From Longirhabdus pacifica (GTDB lineage: Bacteria; Bacillota; Bacilli; Paenibacillales; DSM-105158), in NCBI RefSeq assembly GCF_004115085.1, contig NZ_QXJP01000013.1:1-64000 (forward strand): a DNA stretch of 64,000 nucleotides, in the 5' to 3' direction. Position 1 is the first letter of the stretch. Each line of letters opens with the position of its first letter. A model generated the notes under the pieces. That model was not told the DNA's origin. It ran no database searches and was given only the letters and a program-made list of their open reading frames with translations. The translations under genes and the position numbers were made by a program. Positions 10,936-19,159 of this stretch are shown one piece after another.

Positions 10936-11750
10936 ACGAATGGATTATATTAAATAGGGAGCTTAAGGTTGGTTTTCGCAATCCATGGGCCTACTCCTTT
11001 CTGACCTTGTTCACGTTATTTAGTATTTTTCTCATACTTATTCAAGCACAACAAGGTATGGAAGGATACACTAGTACAACAGGGAGTCTGCTGCATTTTA
11101 TTTTATTTTTACTTCCGCTCATGGCACTGATTTTAGGTTCTTTTTCCCTTACATCAGAAAAAGAAGACGGGGCTTGGAAACTTTTAGCGACGTATTCCAT
11201 CTCTACACGTTCTTTTATCATCGGTAAATTTACTGGCATTACTATCCTTCTCATTACGATTATTTTGTTTGGATACGGGATTTCTGGATTGTTTGGTGCC
11301 ATATTTGGACAACCAATACATTTCAATACTTTTATTTTTTTCGTTTTCTTTTCGATTTTGCTCATATTGCTCTATACAGGAATTTCATTTATTATAGGAA
11401 GCATTGCTTCCAATCGATGGACAGCGCTTACACTATGTGTTGCTGTATGGTTTATCACCATTGTTGGTTGGCCTACGATTCTAATATCTTCCGTAGGATG
11501 GTTACACTACACGTGGATTAAACCCGCGCTTGTTGTATTGACATTTTTAAACCCTGCGGAGCTTATTCGCTTTTTTATGGTAGTCCAAATGGATGGTGGT
11601 TCTATATTCGGTGAAGAATACTACCAATGGGTGAATTGGGCGGAAGGTAGTTACGGCAGTATGGTTTTTGGTTTGGTCATGTTAGCTTGGCTTATGCTTA
11701 CCATTTTTGTGGCAACGTTCATATGGGAAAGAAGGCGATACCGTGTCTAA
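10932..11750 (+). CDS. nosY: NosY-like ABC transporter permease
   Basis: 272-residue integral membrane protein with about six transmembrane helices and an ABC-2 permease pattern, including the conserved FREL-like start (NRELKVGFRNPWAYSF) and the SLTSEKEDGAWKLL loop after the second helix. It pairs with the following ATPase and probably exports a sulfur- or copper-related factor needed for copper-site assembly with NosD. ATG overlaps the preceding nosL stop, which implies translational coupling. Confidence 0.87.
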   Translation: MNEWIILNRELKVGFRNPWAYSFLTLFTLFSIFLILIQAQQGMEGYTSTTGSLLHFILFLLPLMALILGSFSLTSEKEDGAWKLLATYSISTRSFIIGKFTGITILLITIILFGYGISGLFGAIFGQPIHFNTFIFFVFFSILLILLYTGISFIIGSIASNRWTALTLCVAVWFITIVGWPTILISSVGWLHYTWIKPALVVLTFLNPAELIRFFMVVQMDGGSIFGEEYYQWVNWAEGSYGSMVFGLVMLAWLMLTIFVATFIWERRRYRV

Positions 11751-12471
11751 TCCACCTATTTTACAGATTGATAAATTAACTAAAGTCATAAAAAACAAGA
11801 CGATTGTGGAGCCTTTCTCCTTAGCGATGAAAGAAGGAGAAGTCATCGCGCTCTGCGGTGGAAATGGAGCTGGAAAAAGCACGATTATACGTATGATCGT
11901 AGGGCTTACACAGCCCACTGCTGGAAGCATTCATCTATGCGGCTATGCTGCAACAAAACATCGCAAAAAAATTGCAGATCTTTTTGGATATATGCCAGAT
12001 GACTTTCAATTTACAAATGGTTTAACTGCCTATGAAACACTACAATTTTATGCTAAATTAAAACAAGCATCGAAGAAAAATATAGATGAATTATTAGCGC
12101 AAGTAGGTCTATACGAAGTAAGAGGGAAAAAAGTGAATACATTTTCAAAAGGGATGAGACAACGTCTGATATTTGCACAAGCGTTACTGTCATCTCCTCC
12201 CCTACTTATTTTAGATGAACCTACTAACGGACTAGATCCTTTTTGGATGGATTCCTTTGTCACGTTAATGAAACTAGCAAAAGAAAATAATCAGTCCGTT
12301 CTCTTTTCCAGTCATCAGCTTCATATTGCTGAACAAGTGGCGGATAAACTCATATTTTTAAACGAGGGACACATATTGGCTCAAGGTGAAACAAAGCAAT
12401 TCCAAGAACAGTATGGTGAGAACGGCTTACATGGCGCCTTTTCTAAAATTGTCATGAAGGAGACAAACTAA
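11743..12471 (+). CDS. nosF: NosF-like ABC transporter ATP-binding protein
   Basis: 242-residue ATPase with Walker A GGNGAGKST, signature FSKGMRQRL, Walker B LLILDEPT and the H-loop histidine in FSSHQLH. The FSKGM signature in place of LSGG is common in ABC-2 exporter ATPases and in NosF. Start is a GTG at 11743 inside the nosY stop region, preceded by AGAAGG. An in-frame ATG at 11707 lies fully inside nosY and lacks a suitable site. It would power NosY. Confidence 0.88.
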   Translation: MSNPPILQIDKLTKVIKNKTIVEPFSLAMKEGEVIALCGGNGAGKSTIIRMIVGLTQPTAGSIHLCGYAATKHRKKIADLFGYMPDDFQFTNGLTAYETLQFYAKLKQASKKNIDELLAQVGLYEVRGKKVNTFSKGMRQRLIFAQALLSSPPLLILDEPTNGLDPFWMDSFVTLMKLAKENNQSVLFSSHQLHIAEQVADKLIFLNEGHILAQGETKQFQEQYGENGLHGAFSKIVMKETN

Positions 12472-12855
12472 ATGAAAAAACTACTAACAACGATGGTATT
12501 GACCCTTACACTTATTCTTTCAGGATGTGGCACTACTGATGAGCTGCCAGAGTTAGAATTAGCAACATATAGTCTCGATTACCCAGATCAAATTAAAGTA
12601 GGAGAACCCGTTACATTTAACGTAACATTATCTGACCTTTCTAATTATGAAGGCATAGATGTCGAAGTGGATTTTATTAAAACATTTACAGACCAAGATG
12701 ATAGAATTAACCTTGAATCGGAACAAGAAGAAACAGTATTTACAACAGAAGAGCACACATTTACGGAAGCTGGTACATACGATATTGTCATCCACATGTA
12801 CTTACCTTGGTTTCATCAACAAGAAAATGGTGGACAAGTCATCGTTGCAGAATAA
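12472..12855 (+). CDS. YtkA-like lipoprotein
   Basis: 127-residue lipoprotein (lipobox LSGC, residues about 16-19) with an immunoglobulin-like beta-sandwich of the YtkA/FixH type: the segment around VGEPVTFNVTLSD and the later AGTYDIVIHMYLP are characteristic. YtkA-like domains occur in copper-handling and cytochrome-oxidase contexts. The start directly abuts the nosF stop (TAA then ATG), so it is the last gene of the nosDLYF operon and probably acts with it outside the membrane. Confidence 0.8.
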   Translation: MKKLLTTMVLTLTLILSGCGTTDELPELELATYSLDYPDQIKVGEPVTFNVTLSDLSNYEGIDVEVDFIKTFTDQDDRINLESEQEETVFTTEEHTFTEAGTYDIVIHMYLPWFHQQENGGQVIVAE

Positions 12856-13066
12856 ATGTCTATGCCGAGCATGAGAAGAACTAAGAGCATCATCTAAATA
12901 AAACAAACATGATGGAAATGACAGCATGCTTTTTCATATAAATGGCATGCTCTTTCATATCAACTAGTGCTTTAGTGCTAGCATAAGCATTATACGCTTC
13001 ACCTTAAAATTTTTCCCAACCCATGTAGGTAGGGATTTTTTTAGTAAAAATTGGTTTGAATGCCCA

Positions 13067-13096
13067 TTGACCGACATACCCCCACCTGTATATAAT
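13067..13096 (+). promoter_or_regulatory. Promoter with CsoR/CstR-type operator
   Basis: TTGACC (13067-13072) and TATAAT (13091-13096) are spaced by 18 bp. The spacer carries ATACCCCCACCTGTAT (13076-13091), a C-tract flanked by ATA/TAT halves as seen in operators of CsoR-family repressors. It indicates autoregulation of the downstream repressor gene. Confidence 0.8.
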
Positions 13097-13131
13097 GAAA
13101 ATACATACAACAAAGAATTGAGGCACGCACG

Positions 13132-13392
13132 ATGGATTACAACATGCAGATGAAAAATAGACTGAAAAGAATTGAAGGACAAATACGCGGTGTGTTAAAC
13201 ATGATGGAAACAGAACAAGACTGTAAAGAAGTCGTTAGTCAAATGTTAGCCGCTCGGAATGCAATAGACCGTAATATTGGTGTTATTGTTAGTAAAAACT
13301 TAGAAGATTGTCTACGTCTTCAAATTGAAAAAGGCGAGCAAACGGATGATATATTAAAAGAAGCTGTAGACTTATTTGTAAAAAGTAGATAA
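13132..13392 (+). CDS. CsoR/CstR-family transcriptional repressor
   Basis: 86-residue all-helical repressor of the CsoR/RcnR/FrmR family (RLKRIEGQIRG in helix 1). Copper-sensing CsoR uses a Cys-His-Cys set. Here Cys31 and Cys60 are present but the histidine position is Asn56 (KNLEDC). The C31/C60 pair without His is the pattern of CstR, the persulfide sensor of Staphylococcus aureus, and of related Bacillus proteins. I therefore favour a sulfane-sulfur or thiol-stress sensor over a copper sensor. Its own promoter contains the operator. No rhodanese or sulfide oxidase adjoins it, so further targets must lie elsewhere. Confidence 0.82.
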   Translation: MDYNMQMKNRLKRIEGQIRGVLNMMETEQDCKEVVSQMLAARNAIDRNIGVIVSKNLEDCLRLQIEKGEQTDDILKEAVDLFVKSR

Positions 13393-13442
13393 TGAAGAGT
13401 AGAGTATATTAAATCAATACATGTTTTGTACTATCCCTGAGG

Positions 13443-13487
13443 CTGTTCTAAAGTAGATCTTCTGCTTTAAGGACAGTTTCTTTTTTA
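13443..13487 (+). terminator. Terminator after the CstR-like gene
   Basis: CTGTTCTAAAGTAGA and TCTGCTTTAAGGACAG form an imperfect long stem, followed by TTTCTTTTTT. Confidence 0.75.
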
Positions 13488-13519
13488 AGAGAAGTTTCTT
13501 CTTTCAGGGCAGTTTTTCA

Positions 13520-13553
13520 TAAAAAAAGAACATGCATCATTAGAGCATGTTCT
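13520..13553 (-). terminator. Terminator of the acyltransferase gene
   Basis: AGAACATGC and GCATGTTCT (13527-13535 with 13545-13553) form a 9-bp perfect stem. On the minus strand it is followed by seven T residues. Confidence 0.85.
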
Positions 13554-13608
13554 CCATCAACATTCATTACATTTTAAAATATGACATGAAATCTCACCAG
13601 ATTCAAAA

Positions 13609-14811
13609 TTACATGGAAACACTCTTACTATCTTCTGCTTGCTTATCACGTTTTGCTACATACGGTACTCTCTTCGGGAAAGCACCAAATAAAACCCAGG
13701 AACCTCTAATATACCTCATCGCCATACCAACTACCATCCATGAAAGGAATAACGCAGCTGCAATCATCGCCATGGCACTTAAATGAAAGCCAAGTGGGTG
13801 ACCGCTAATGCCGATGTTGTCAACATATAAAAAATTTACTAATGGATGAATCAAATAAACTCCAAAAGAAACGACGCCAAGATGGATAAGACCATTTACT
13901 ACAAATACGGGTAATTTACGATACAACCAATAAGAAAGCTGCATGACCACAATAGCCGTTAAAATGGATCTCACATTCCACATGAACAAACTCCATAAAG
14001 CATAATACTGTATTTGCCACTGATGTACATTGACTCCGTACTCCACTATCACATTTACTCCCATACTGATGAAAGCCAAACACCAAAAAGAAATAAAACC
14101 TACTGCATGGTGTTTAAAATAAGATTTGGTAATTAAAATAAACTTCTCTATTTTATCGTAATAAATCCCCATAAATGCACCTAGAAAATAAAAAGAAAAG
14201 TAAGATAACGCAATACTACCGTTCGTTATAGGAAACTCATGCCAAGGTACTTGTTTGACTTCGGTGTAAATAACAAACGACCACTGCAACGCAAAACCAA
14301 TAAAAATACTAAGGCGTGCTAACGTTTTAAATGTTTTCATTAAAGCCAGCAATATTGGAAACAAAATATACAATTGCACACTAATAAACACAAAATATAA
14401 ATGACCGTTCGCAGTGCCTGTCCATAATTGATGCAGAAATTCAAATAATGCTGCTTTGTAACTAGGATAATCAATATAATAATAAGCTTTAAAACCAAAA
14501 TAAACGGCTGATATTAAAATAAATGGAATGATAATATACATTAATCTTCGCTTATAAAATTGACCTATTCTCTTTATATTCCAAGGTTTATGGTAATAGC
14601 TTAAAAATAGGACAAAACTACTTAACATAATAAAAGTAGGCGTACCAAATTTCGCTATCGTATGTGCAGCAAGATAGAGCGGATACCAAGTAGAATCCGG
14701 CGTTAAGCGAACAAAAAACTCTCCAATACTATGGAAAAATACCACAGAAAAAATAGCAATAGCTCGTACAATAAAAAGTTCGTCGATCTGCTTTTGCTTT
14801 TGTTTTTGCAT
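13609..14811 (-). CDS. Acyltransferase-3 family membrane protein (OafA/YrhL-like)
   Basis: 400-residue integral membrane protein with about ten transmembrane helices. The first helix carries the family motif R-A-I-A-I-x-x-V-x-x-H (residues about 15-26), whose Arg and His are needed for O-acyl transfer. Such enzymes acetylate cell-wall, exopolysaccharide or lipid hydroxyls from cytoplasmic acyl donors. The substrate cannot be told from sequence. Start chosen at 14811 because GGGGAG sits correctly upstream; the longer version to 14832 lacks a site. Flanked by its own terminator, so monocistronic. Confidence 0.85.
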   Translation of the reverse strand: MQKQKQKQIDELFIVRAIAIFSVVFFHSIGEFFVRLTPDSTWYPLYLAAHTIAKFGTPTFIMLSSFVLFLSYYHKPWNIKRIGQFYKRRLMYIIIPFILISAVYFGFKAYYYIDYPSYKAALFEFLHQLWTGTANGHLYFVFISVQLYILFPILLALMKTFKTLARLSIFIGFALQWSFVIYTEVKQVPWHEFPITNGSIALSYFSFYFLGAFMGIYYDKIEKFILITKSYFKHHAVGFISFWCLAFISMGVNVIVEYGVNVHQWQIQYYALWSLFMWNVRSILTAIVVMQLSYWLYRKLPVFVVNGLIHLGVVSFGVYLIHPLVNFLYVDNIGISGHPLGFHLSAMAMIAAALFLSWMVVGMAMRYIRGSWVLFGAFPKRVPYVAKRDKQAEDSKSVSM

Positions 14812-14956
14812 GATGTACTCCCCTTTATGCAAAGGATAAAATATGATCTATATAGATGTATACCATCTAAAGTAATAGGAACATAGACCATGCAACATTA
14901 TAACAGATATAGGACAAATAATATACTATCATCCATATTAGTCAATAATAAAAATA

Positions 14957-15003
14957 TTGGAGAAAGTAACATATCATAGAGAAGGATACGATACTTTCTC
15001 CAA
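14957..15003 (-). terminator. Hairpin terminator behind the Ena-like gene
   Basis: TTGGAGAAAGTA pairs perfectly with TACTTTCTCCAA (12 bp). On the minus strand it is followed by the T-rich tail TATTTTTATTATT. It lies within an otherwise empty 300-bp gap (14812-15114). Confidence 0.75.
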
Positions 15004-15114
15004 AAAAGAAGGTTAATATGATAGAAAAGTGTTCGTCATAGTACAAAATGCAATGTGTTGTATACGCTATGCAATGTACGTGGGCAAAAATGTTATACAC
15101 CATGCACATTTATA

Positions 15115-15459
15115 TTACAACTTTTCAGCGACACCGTATATTTCAAACTCTCCAGAGCCAGTACCCGCTATACGTTCTATTTCAATCTTCACCACATTAC
15201 TAAACGTGAACCCTCTTTCTACTGTTTGGTCGACATCAACAACTTCCACACTGTTATTTTTGCGAGTTATTGTAGTTCTAATAGAGCCCCCATCTGTATA
15301 AATTTGAATAGAAGCTGATACAATACGGGGGACATCAGACCTGTATATTTCTCTTTTTCCAACAATGTTATTTAAATTAAATTCCTGAAAACTATCTTCA
15401 GAAGTTAATAAATGAATGGACTTACCAGGAACAACAGCTCTACGATCTCTAATAGACAT
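15115..15459 (-). CDS. Small beta-rich protein, possibly S-Ena spore-appendage-like (DUF3992)
   Basis: 114-residue protein without signal peptide or membrane helix and with no cysteines. The predicted all-beta pattern, the IYTDGGS-type turn, the GFTFSNVVKIEI strand and the C-terminal GTGSGEFEIYGV remind me of the endospore appendage subunits (Ena1A/B, DUF3992) of the Bacillus cereus group. The N-terminal connector of true Ena subunits is not evident, and the usual cysteines are absent, so the match is only a suggestion. AGGAGG precedes the ATG with good spacing, and a strong hairpin terminator follows. Confidence 0.4.
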   Translation of the reverse strand: MSIRDRRAVVPGKSIHLLTSEDSFQEFNLNNIVGKREIYRSDVPRIVSASIQIYTDGGSIRTTITRKNNSVEVVDVDQTVERGFTFSNVVKIEIERIAGTGSGEFEIYGVAEKL

Positions 15460-15495
15460 ATCCTTACCTCCTCTTCTCCTTTATAGTGAAAAACG

Positions 15496-15732
15496 ATGAA
15501 ACCTAATATAACAAAACATTGTTTTTCATTTATTTCTATGCTATGTCTCAACTTCATGAATGAACACCCAGCTACATTCCCCCTTCTCGTTGTGCTATAT
15601 CATATGTGTCAAGATACATTTTGCTTGGACGATGAAACAAATATACACACATACAAAAGAGCCATCGAACAGGCAATGATTCCAAAAAAGCTAGATCATG
15701 ACTCTAACTATTGGATGCAATACCTGCGATGA
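15496..15732 (+). CDS. Hypothetical protein, weakly supported
   Basis: 78-codon open frame divergent from the Ena-like gene. The C-terminal half (DDETNIHTYKRAIEQA, then NYWMQYLR) has a natural composition, but there is no ribosome site at any possible start and no recognised family. It may be a degraded remnant. Confidence 0.25.
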   Translation: MKPNITKHCFSFISMLCLNFMNEHPATFPLLVVLYHMCQDTFCLDDETNIHTYKRAIEQAMIPKKLDHDSNYWMQYLR

Positions 15733-15796
15733 CTCTTTTTGCAAAATAATATAAGCTATATTAAGAATATAAACTAATTATGTTATGACATTCATG

Positions 15797-17731
15797 CTAT
15801 GACTGAAGTACAGATTGGAATAATAAATTCAGTGTATAATAGACTTCACCATTTGTTACAATACGATTGCTATCTAAGCGATCCACTATGATGTTATCCA
15901 CTAGTTCTAAATCCACTGCTTGCTGCCACACATCTTCTTCTAAAGAAAGCTCCGCATCATGCAGTTTAATCAGGATAGTAGCCATATCATCACGGAGTAA
16001 CGTTTCCTCTGTGTAAGTTCCATATAACTGTTGTACCATTTCTATCATAGGCGATACATCTTCTTCTACATCTAATCGCTTCAATCCATTACCCAAAACA
16101 TTAAACATTCTTCCAGGTGATGCTTCTTCCTCTACTGCAAAACGTTCGTTGGTATACCCACCAACAATGACACCAATATTGATTAAATTCGTAAGCGCAT
16201 CATCGTTCCATTCCCCTTCAAAAGGATAATCCACAGTAAATTGATCAATATAAGCACCTTGCTCCATTAATGTTTCACGTAGCTGTTGTATTAACGTTTC
16301 ATCTTTGGACATTTCACGGAACGTTATATTTTCGTCCATGGATAGTTTAGCCGCTAACCCACCAGCTTGGGCTACATTCATACCAGTAGGGATCATGCGA
16401 GTCGTCCCTGCTGCTAGAGAAGAGTATCCTGCCGAACGACTCACGACAAGTAATTGATCCACTTCTACTGGAACGGTAGAACGAAATGGTATGGCATAGC
16501 GATCTGGACTAGATATCACATAACCCTGATTTTCTGGAGATGTGGATTGCACATCCACAGGATAACCACCGATAGCGATACTGTCCCAGTGATCTTTATT
16601 TCTCCAAATATCTGACATTGGCAATTGGTATTCAGCTAAAATATGTCTCGTCTCACGTATATACATTTCTGTTGGATAACTTGCAATCTCAGCATTTTCA
16701 AATCCTGGTATATTCTCTTGGAAATACGTAACGATGTGATCTATTTCTCTAATGCCGCGCTCCAAACCTTCCTGTTTGGAAGCTTCATCTAAGCCATCCA
16801 CACCGAACACTTGCAAAGCATTAATGTAAAAATGCTCCGTACCCTCACTATCCATCGTGCGAGCGACGTTTAAACCACGCAAATGTGTATCTGCTTCTTT
16901 CTCTTCGTATACATGATGAAGTTCTCCATAACCCCATGCTGCATCTCCCGTAGCTTCATAACCGCCTAATACGTCTTGATTGCTTTTGTCTCTCACTTTT
17001 TCCCAATCTACATTTTTCAAATGAATCATCGGTGTAACAGCCATCTGTTCATCGTTCAAGTTTAAATCTTCATTACCTACAAAATAAGGGACACCTGCCA
17101 TAGCAGCTAAATCAGCATCTTGTGTAGCATCAATGAACCTTTGTCCTGTTATTTTTTTCGTTCCTTCTTCATTTTGCAAGGTAATAGCGTTTAAAATTGC
17201 ACCATCTTCTTCGCTAAAGTGAACATCCACTAATGTCGTTTCTAGTGCAAGCGTAATATTTTCTTCATCTTGTATTAATTTTAAAAATGCAGCTTCCGCA
17301 AGCTCAATATCAAAAGCGCTGCCTCCGCCAACCATGTTGTGCCATTCCGTAAAGATACCTTCACTTAATAACTTTCCATCTTTATCTTGTGGTAAGTCTA
17401 GGAAATTCAACATCGCTACGGTCATTAATCCGCCTAACCTATCTCTTGGTTCCACTAGTAATGTATCGCAGCCATTTCTTGCCGCAGAAACTGCTGCTGC
17501 CACGCCTTCTGGTTCCCCACCTACAACAATACACTCATATGCATCTGCTAGAGACGGTAGTGCTTCTGGATAAACATAATTTTCCACCAATTGCTTCTCT
17601 TCATCGGTAGGTGTGGGATCATTATCACTAAACACACCACTTTCATTTAAATAGACAAAGCCAAAAACTGCTATAGCGAATACGACAAGTAAAGCAATAA
17701 TGGTCGTCGGTTTACGTAGTATAACTTTCAA
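15797..17731 (-). CDS. FAD-dependent oxidoreductase, membrane-anchored
   Basis: 644-residue flavoprotein of the FAD_oxidored/succinate-dehydrogenase-flavoprotein-like family. An N-terminal transmembrane helix (about residues 10-30) would place the catalytic domain outside the cell, as signal or anchor. The dinucleotide-binding loop is VVGGEPEGVAAA near residue 70, a variant of GxGxxG, followed by the DRLGG motif of the FAD family. The substrate is unknown. Start is a TTG at 17731, preceded by AGGAG. It points the same way as the biosynthetic operon but is separated from threonine aldolase by 369 bp, so it may not belong to it. Confidence 0.75.
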   Translation of the reverse strand: MKVILRKPTTIIALLVVFAIAVFGFVYLNESGVFSDNDPTPTDEEKQLVENYVYPEALPSLADAYECIVVGGEPEGVAAAVSAARNGCDTLLVEPRDRLGGLMTVAMLNFLDLPQDKDGKLLSEGIFTEWHNMVGGGSAFDIELAEAAFLKLIQDEENITLALETTLVDVHFSEEDGAILNAITLQNEEGTKKITGQRFIDATQDADLAAMAGVPYFVGNEDLNLNDEQMAVTPMIHLKNVDWEKVRDKSNQDVLGGYEATGDAAWGYGELHHVYEEKEADTHLRGLNVARTMDSEGTEHFYINALQVFGVDGLDEASKQEGLERGIREIDHIVTYFQENIPGFENAEIASYPTEMYIRETRHILAEYQLPMSDIWRNKDHWDSIAIGGYPVDVQSTSPENQGYVISSPDRYAIPFRSTVPVEVDQLLVVSRSAGYSSLAAGTTRMIPTGMNVAQAGGLAAKLSMDENITFREMSKDETLIQQLRETLMEQGAYIDQFTVDYPFEGEWNDDALTNLINIGVIVGGYTNERFAVEEEASPGRMFNVLGNGLKRLDVEEDVSPMIEMVQQLYGTYTEETLLRDDMATILIKLHDAELSLEEDVWQQAVDLELVDNIIVDRLDSNRIVTNGEVYYTLNLLFQSVLQS

Positions 17732-18100
17732 AATATCACTCCTATTTATATATGTAATGAATATGATGACTACAACATAGAGACATTAAAGCAAGTTATC
17801 CTTCCTAATATAAGTGAACATCATTTCAGTTTCATTTTATCCACCTTGAATCTATTAACACAAACTAAAAAATGCATAGAAATTCCCTCACTTCTTACGT
17901 AGCGAGGGAAACGTAAGATATGAAAAACAAAAACTATTGGTTAGCTTATATAGATATAGGCGTAGCTCATACAGGCATCATTTGTTTTGACACCATTCAT
18001 GAACTATTTTCTTGCTTATTTGTCATTGTCAACAATATTTATTGTACAGAAAATAAATGACAAGTCAAATCGTACAAACATGTTATTTTACAGAAAATAA
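17732..18100. other. Intergenic region with interleaved inverted repeats
   Basis: No gene seen. At 17883-17918 two perfect inverted repeats interlock: TTCCCTC/GAGGGAA (17883-17889 with 17904-17910) and TCTTACGT/ACGTAAGA (17893-17900 with 17911-17918). A second dyad lies near 18020-18065 (TTGTCATT/AATGACAA enclosing ACAATA-TT-TATTGT). These may end the biosynthetic operon, but no good T-tract is present. Confidence 0.5.
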
Positions 18101-19159
18101 TTAGGAAAAGTGTCCTACTACAGCTTCTTGCATGATATGTTCTATAATCTCTAATGCTTCATCCACTTCGCTACTCTTCACCCCTGCATGCGTGACCGCA
18201 CGAATTCGACCATAACCTAATTCCGCAACATGCAATCCTCTTTCTTTCGCCATCTTAACAAAATTTTGCCAACTTATATTTGGGTGCTCTATAGTAAAAA
18301 ATACAATATTTGTTTCTACCATTTGGATATCACAATGTATTCCATCCATACGGCTGAGACCTTCTGCTAGTTTATAAGCATTTTGATGATCTTCTCTTAA
18401 TCGATCTACCATCTTCTCTAATGCCACTATACCCGGCGCGGCCATAATCCCAACTTGTCTCATGCCTCCACCTAGCATTTTACGAATGCGATACACTTTT
18501 TGGATAAAGTCATGACTCCCTACTACCATAGATCCTATCGGTGCAGATAGACCTTTGGATAAACAAAATTGTAGTGAGTCAGCATACTGAGCAATTTCAT
18601 TTACTGGGAGGTCTAGGGCAACAGCGGCATTAAACACCCTTGCTCCATCCATATGCACAGGTAGTTGATTTTCCTTTGCAAACACGCTAACTTCATGTAG
18701 ATAGGATAAAGGTAACACTCTTCCTCCCATTCGATTATGCGGATTTTCTAAACAGATGAGAGATGGTAGAGCAAATTGAGGATCTTCAAATTCTTTGGGA
18801 ATTGCTTCAGCTAAATCTTCTATAGCTAGCGTTCCATCCTTCTTTGTTCTTATCGGTTCGTACATTACTCCTCCACAAACCGCTGCTCCTCCCGCTTCAT
18901 AAATAAAAATATCCGTTTCATCACCTACCAAAACTTTAGATCCACGAGGAGAATGGGCCATGATAGCGCTTAAGTTTGCCATTGTTCCACTGGGCATAAA
19001 GATAGCAGCTTCTTTTCCCATTACATCTGCTGCATGCTGCTGTAATTGCTTCACTGTCGGATCTTCTTGGTATACATCATCCCCTAATGCCGCCAAAGGA
19101 ATTGCCTCTAGCATTTCTTTTGTAGGTAATGTAAACGTATCACTACGTAATTCAATCAT
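18101..19159 (-). CDS. ltaE: Low-specificity L-threonine aldolase
   Basis: 352-residue PLP enzyme that interconverts threonine or allo-threonine with glycine and acetaldehyde. Family hallmarks are the start IELRSDTFTLPT, PSGTMANLSA, HMDGARVFNA and the PLP lysine in CLSKGLSAP near residue 201. It overlaps the ATP-grasp gene by 4 bp (ATGA) and is the last gene of the cluster. In this place it could supply or adjust a beta-hydroxy amino acid (threonine pool) for the kinase and NRPS, but it could equally be a housekeeping enzyme caught in the operon. Confidence 0.9.
   Translation of the reverse strand: MIELRSDTFTLPTKEMLEAIPLAALGDDVYQEDPTVKQLQQHAADVMGKEAAIFMPSGTMANLSAIMAHSPRGSKVLVGDETDIFIYEAGGAAVCGGVMYEPIRTKKDGTLAIEDLAEAIPKEFEDPQFALPSLICLENPHNRMGGRVLPLSYLHEVSVFAKENQLPVHMDGARVFNAAVALDLPVNEIAQYADSLQFCLSKGLSAPIGSMVVGSHDFIQKVYRIRKMLGGGMRQVGIMAAPGIVALEKMVDRLREDHQNAYKLAEGLSRMDGIHCDIQMVETNIVFFTIEHPNISWQNFVKMAKERGLHVAELGYGRIRAVTHAGVKSSEVDEALEIIEHIMQEAVVGHFS

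Noticed and set aside
7957..12855. nosZ or nosR in the cluster
   Set aside because: No N2O reductase-like frame exists on either strand of this region.
13132..13392. Copper-sensing CsoR
   Set aside because: The copper-ligand His is Asn56, and the C31/C60 pattern fits CstR better.
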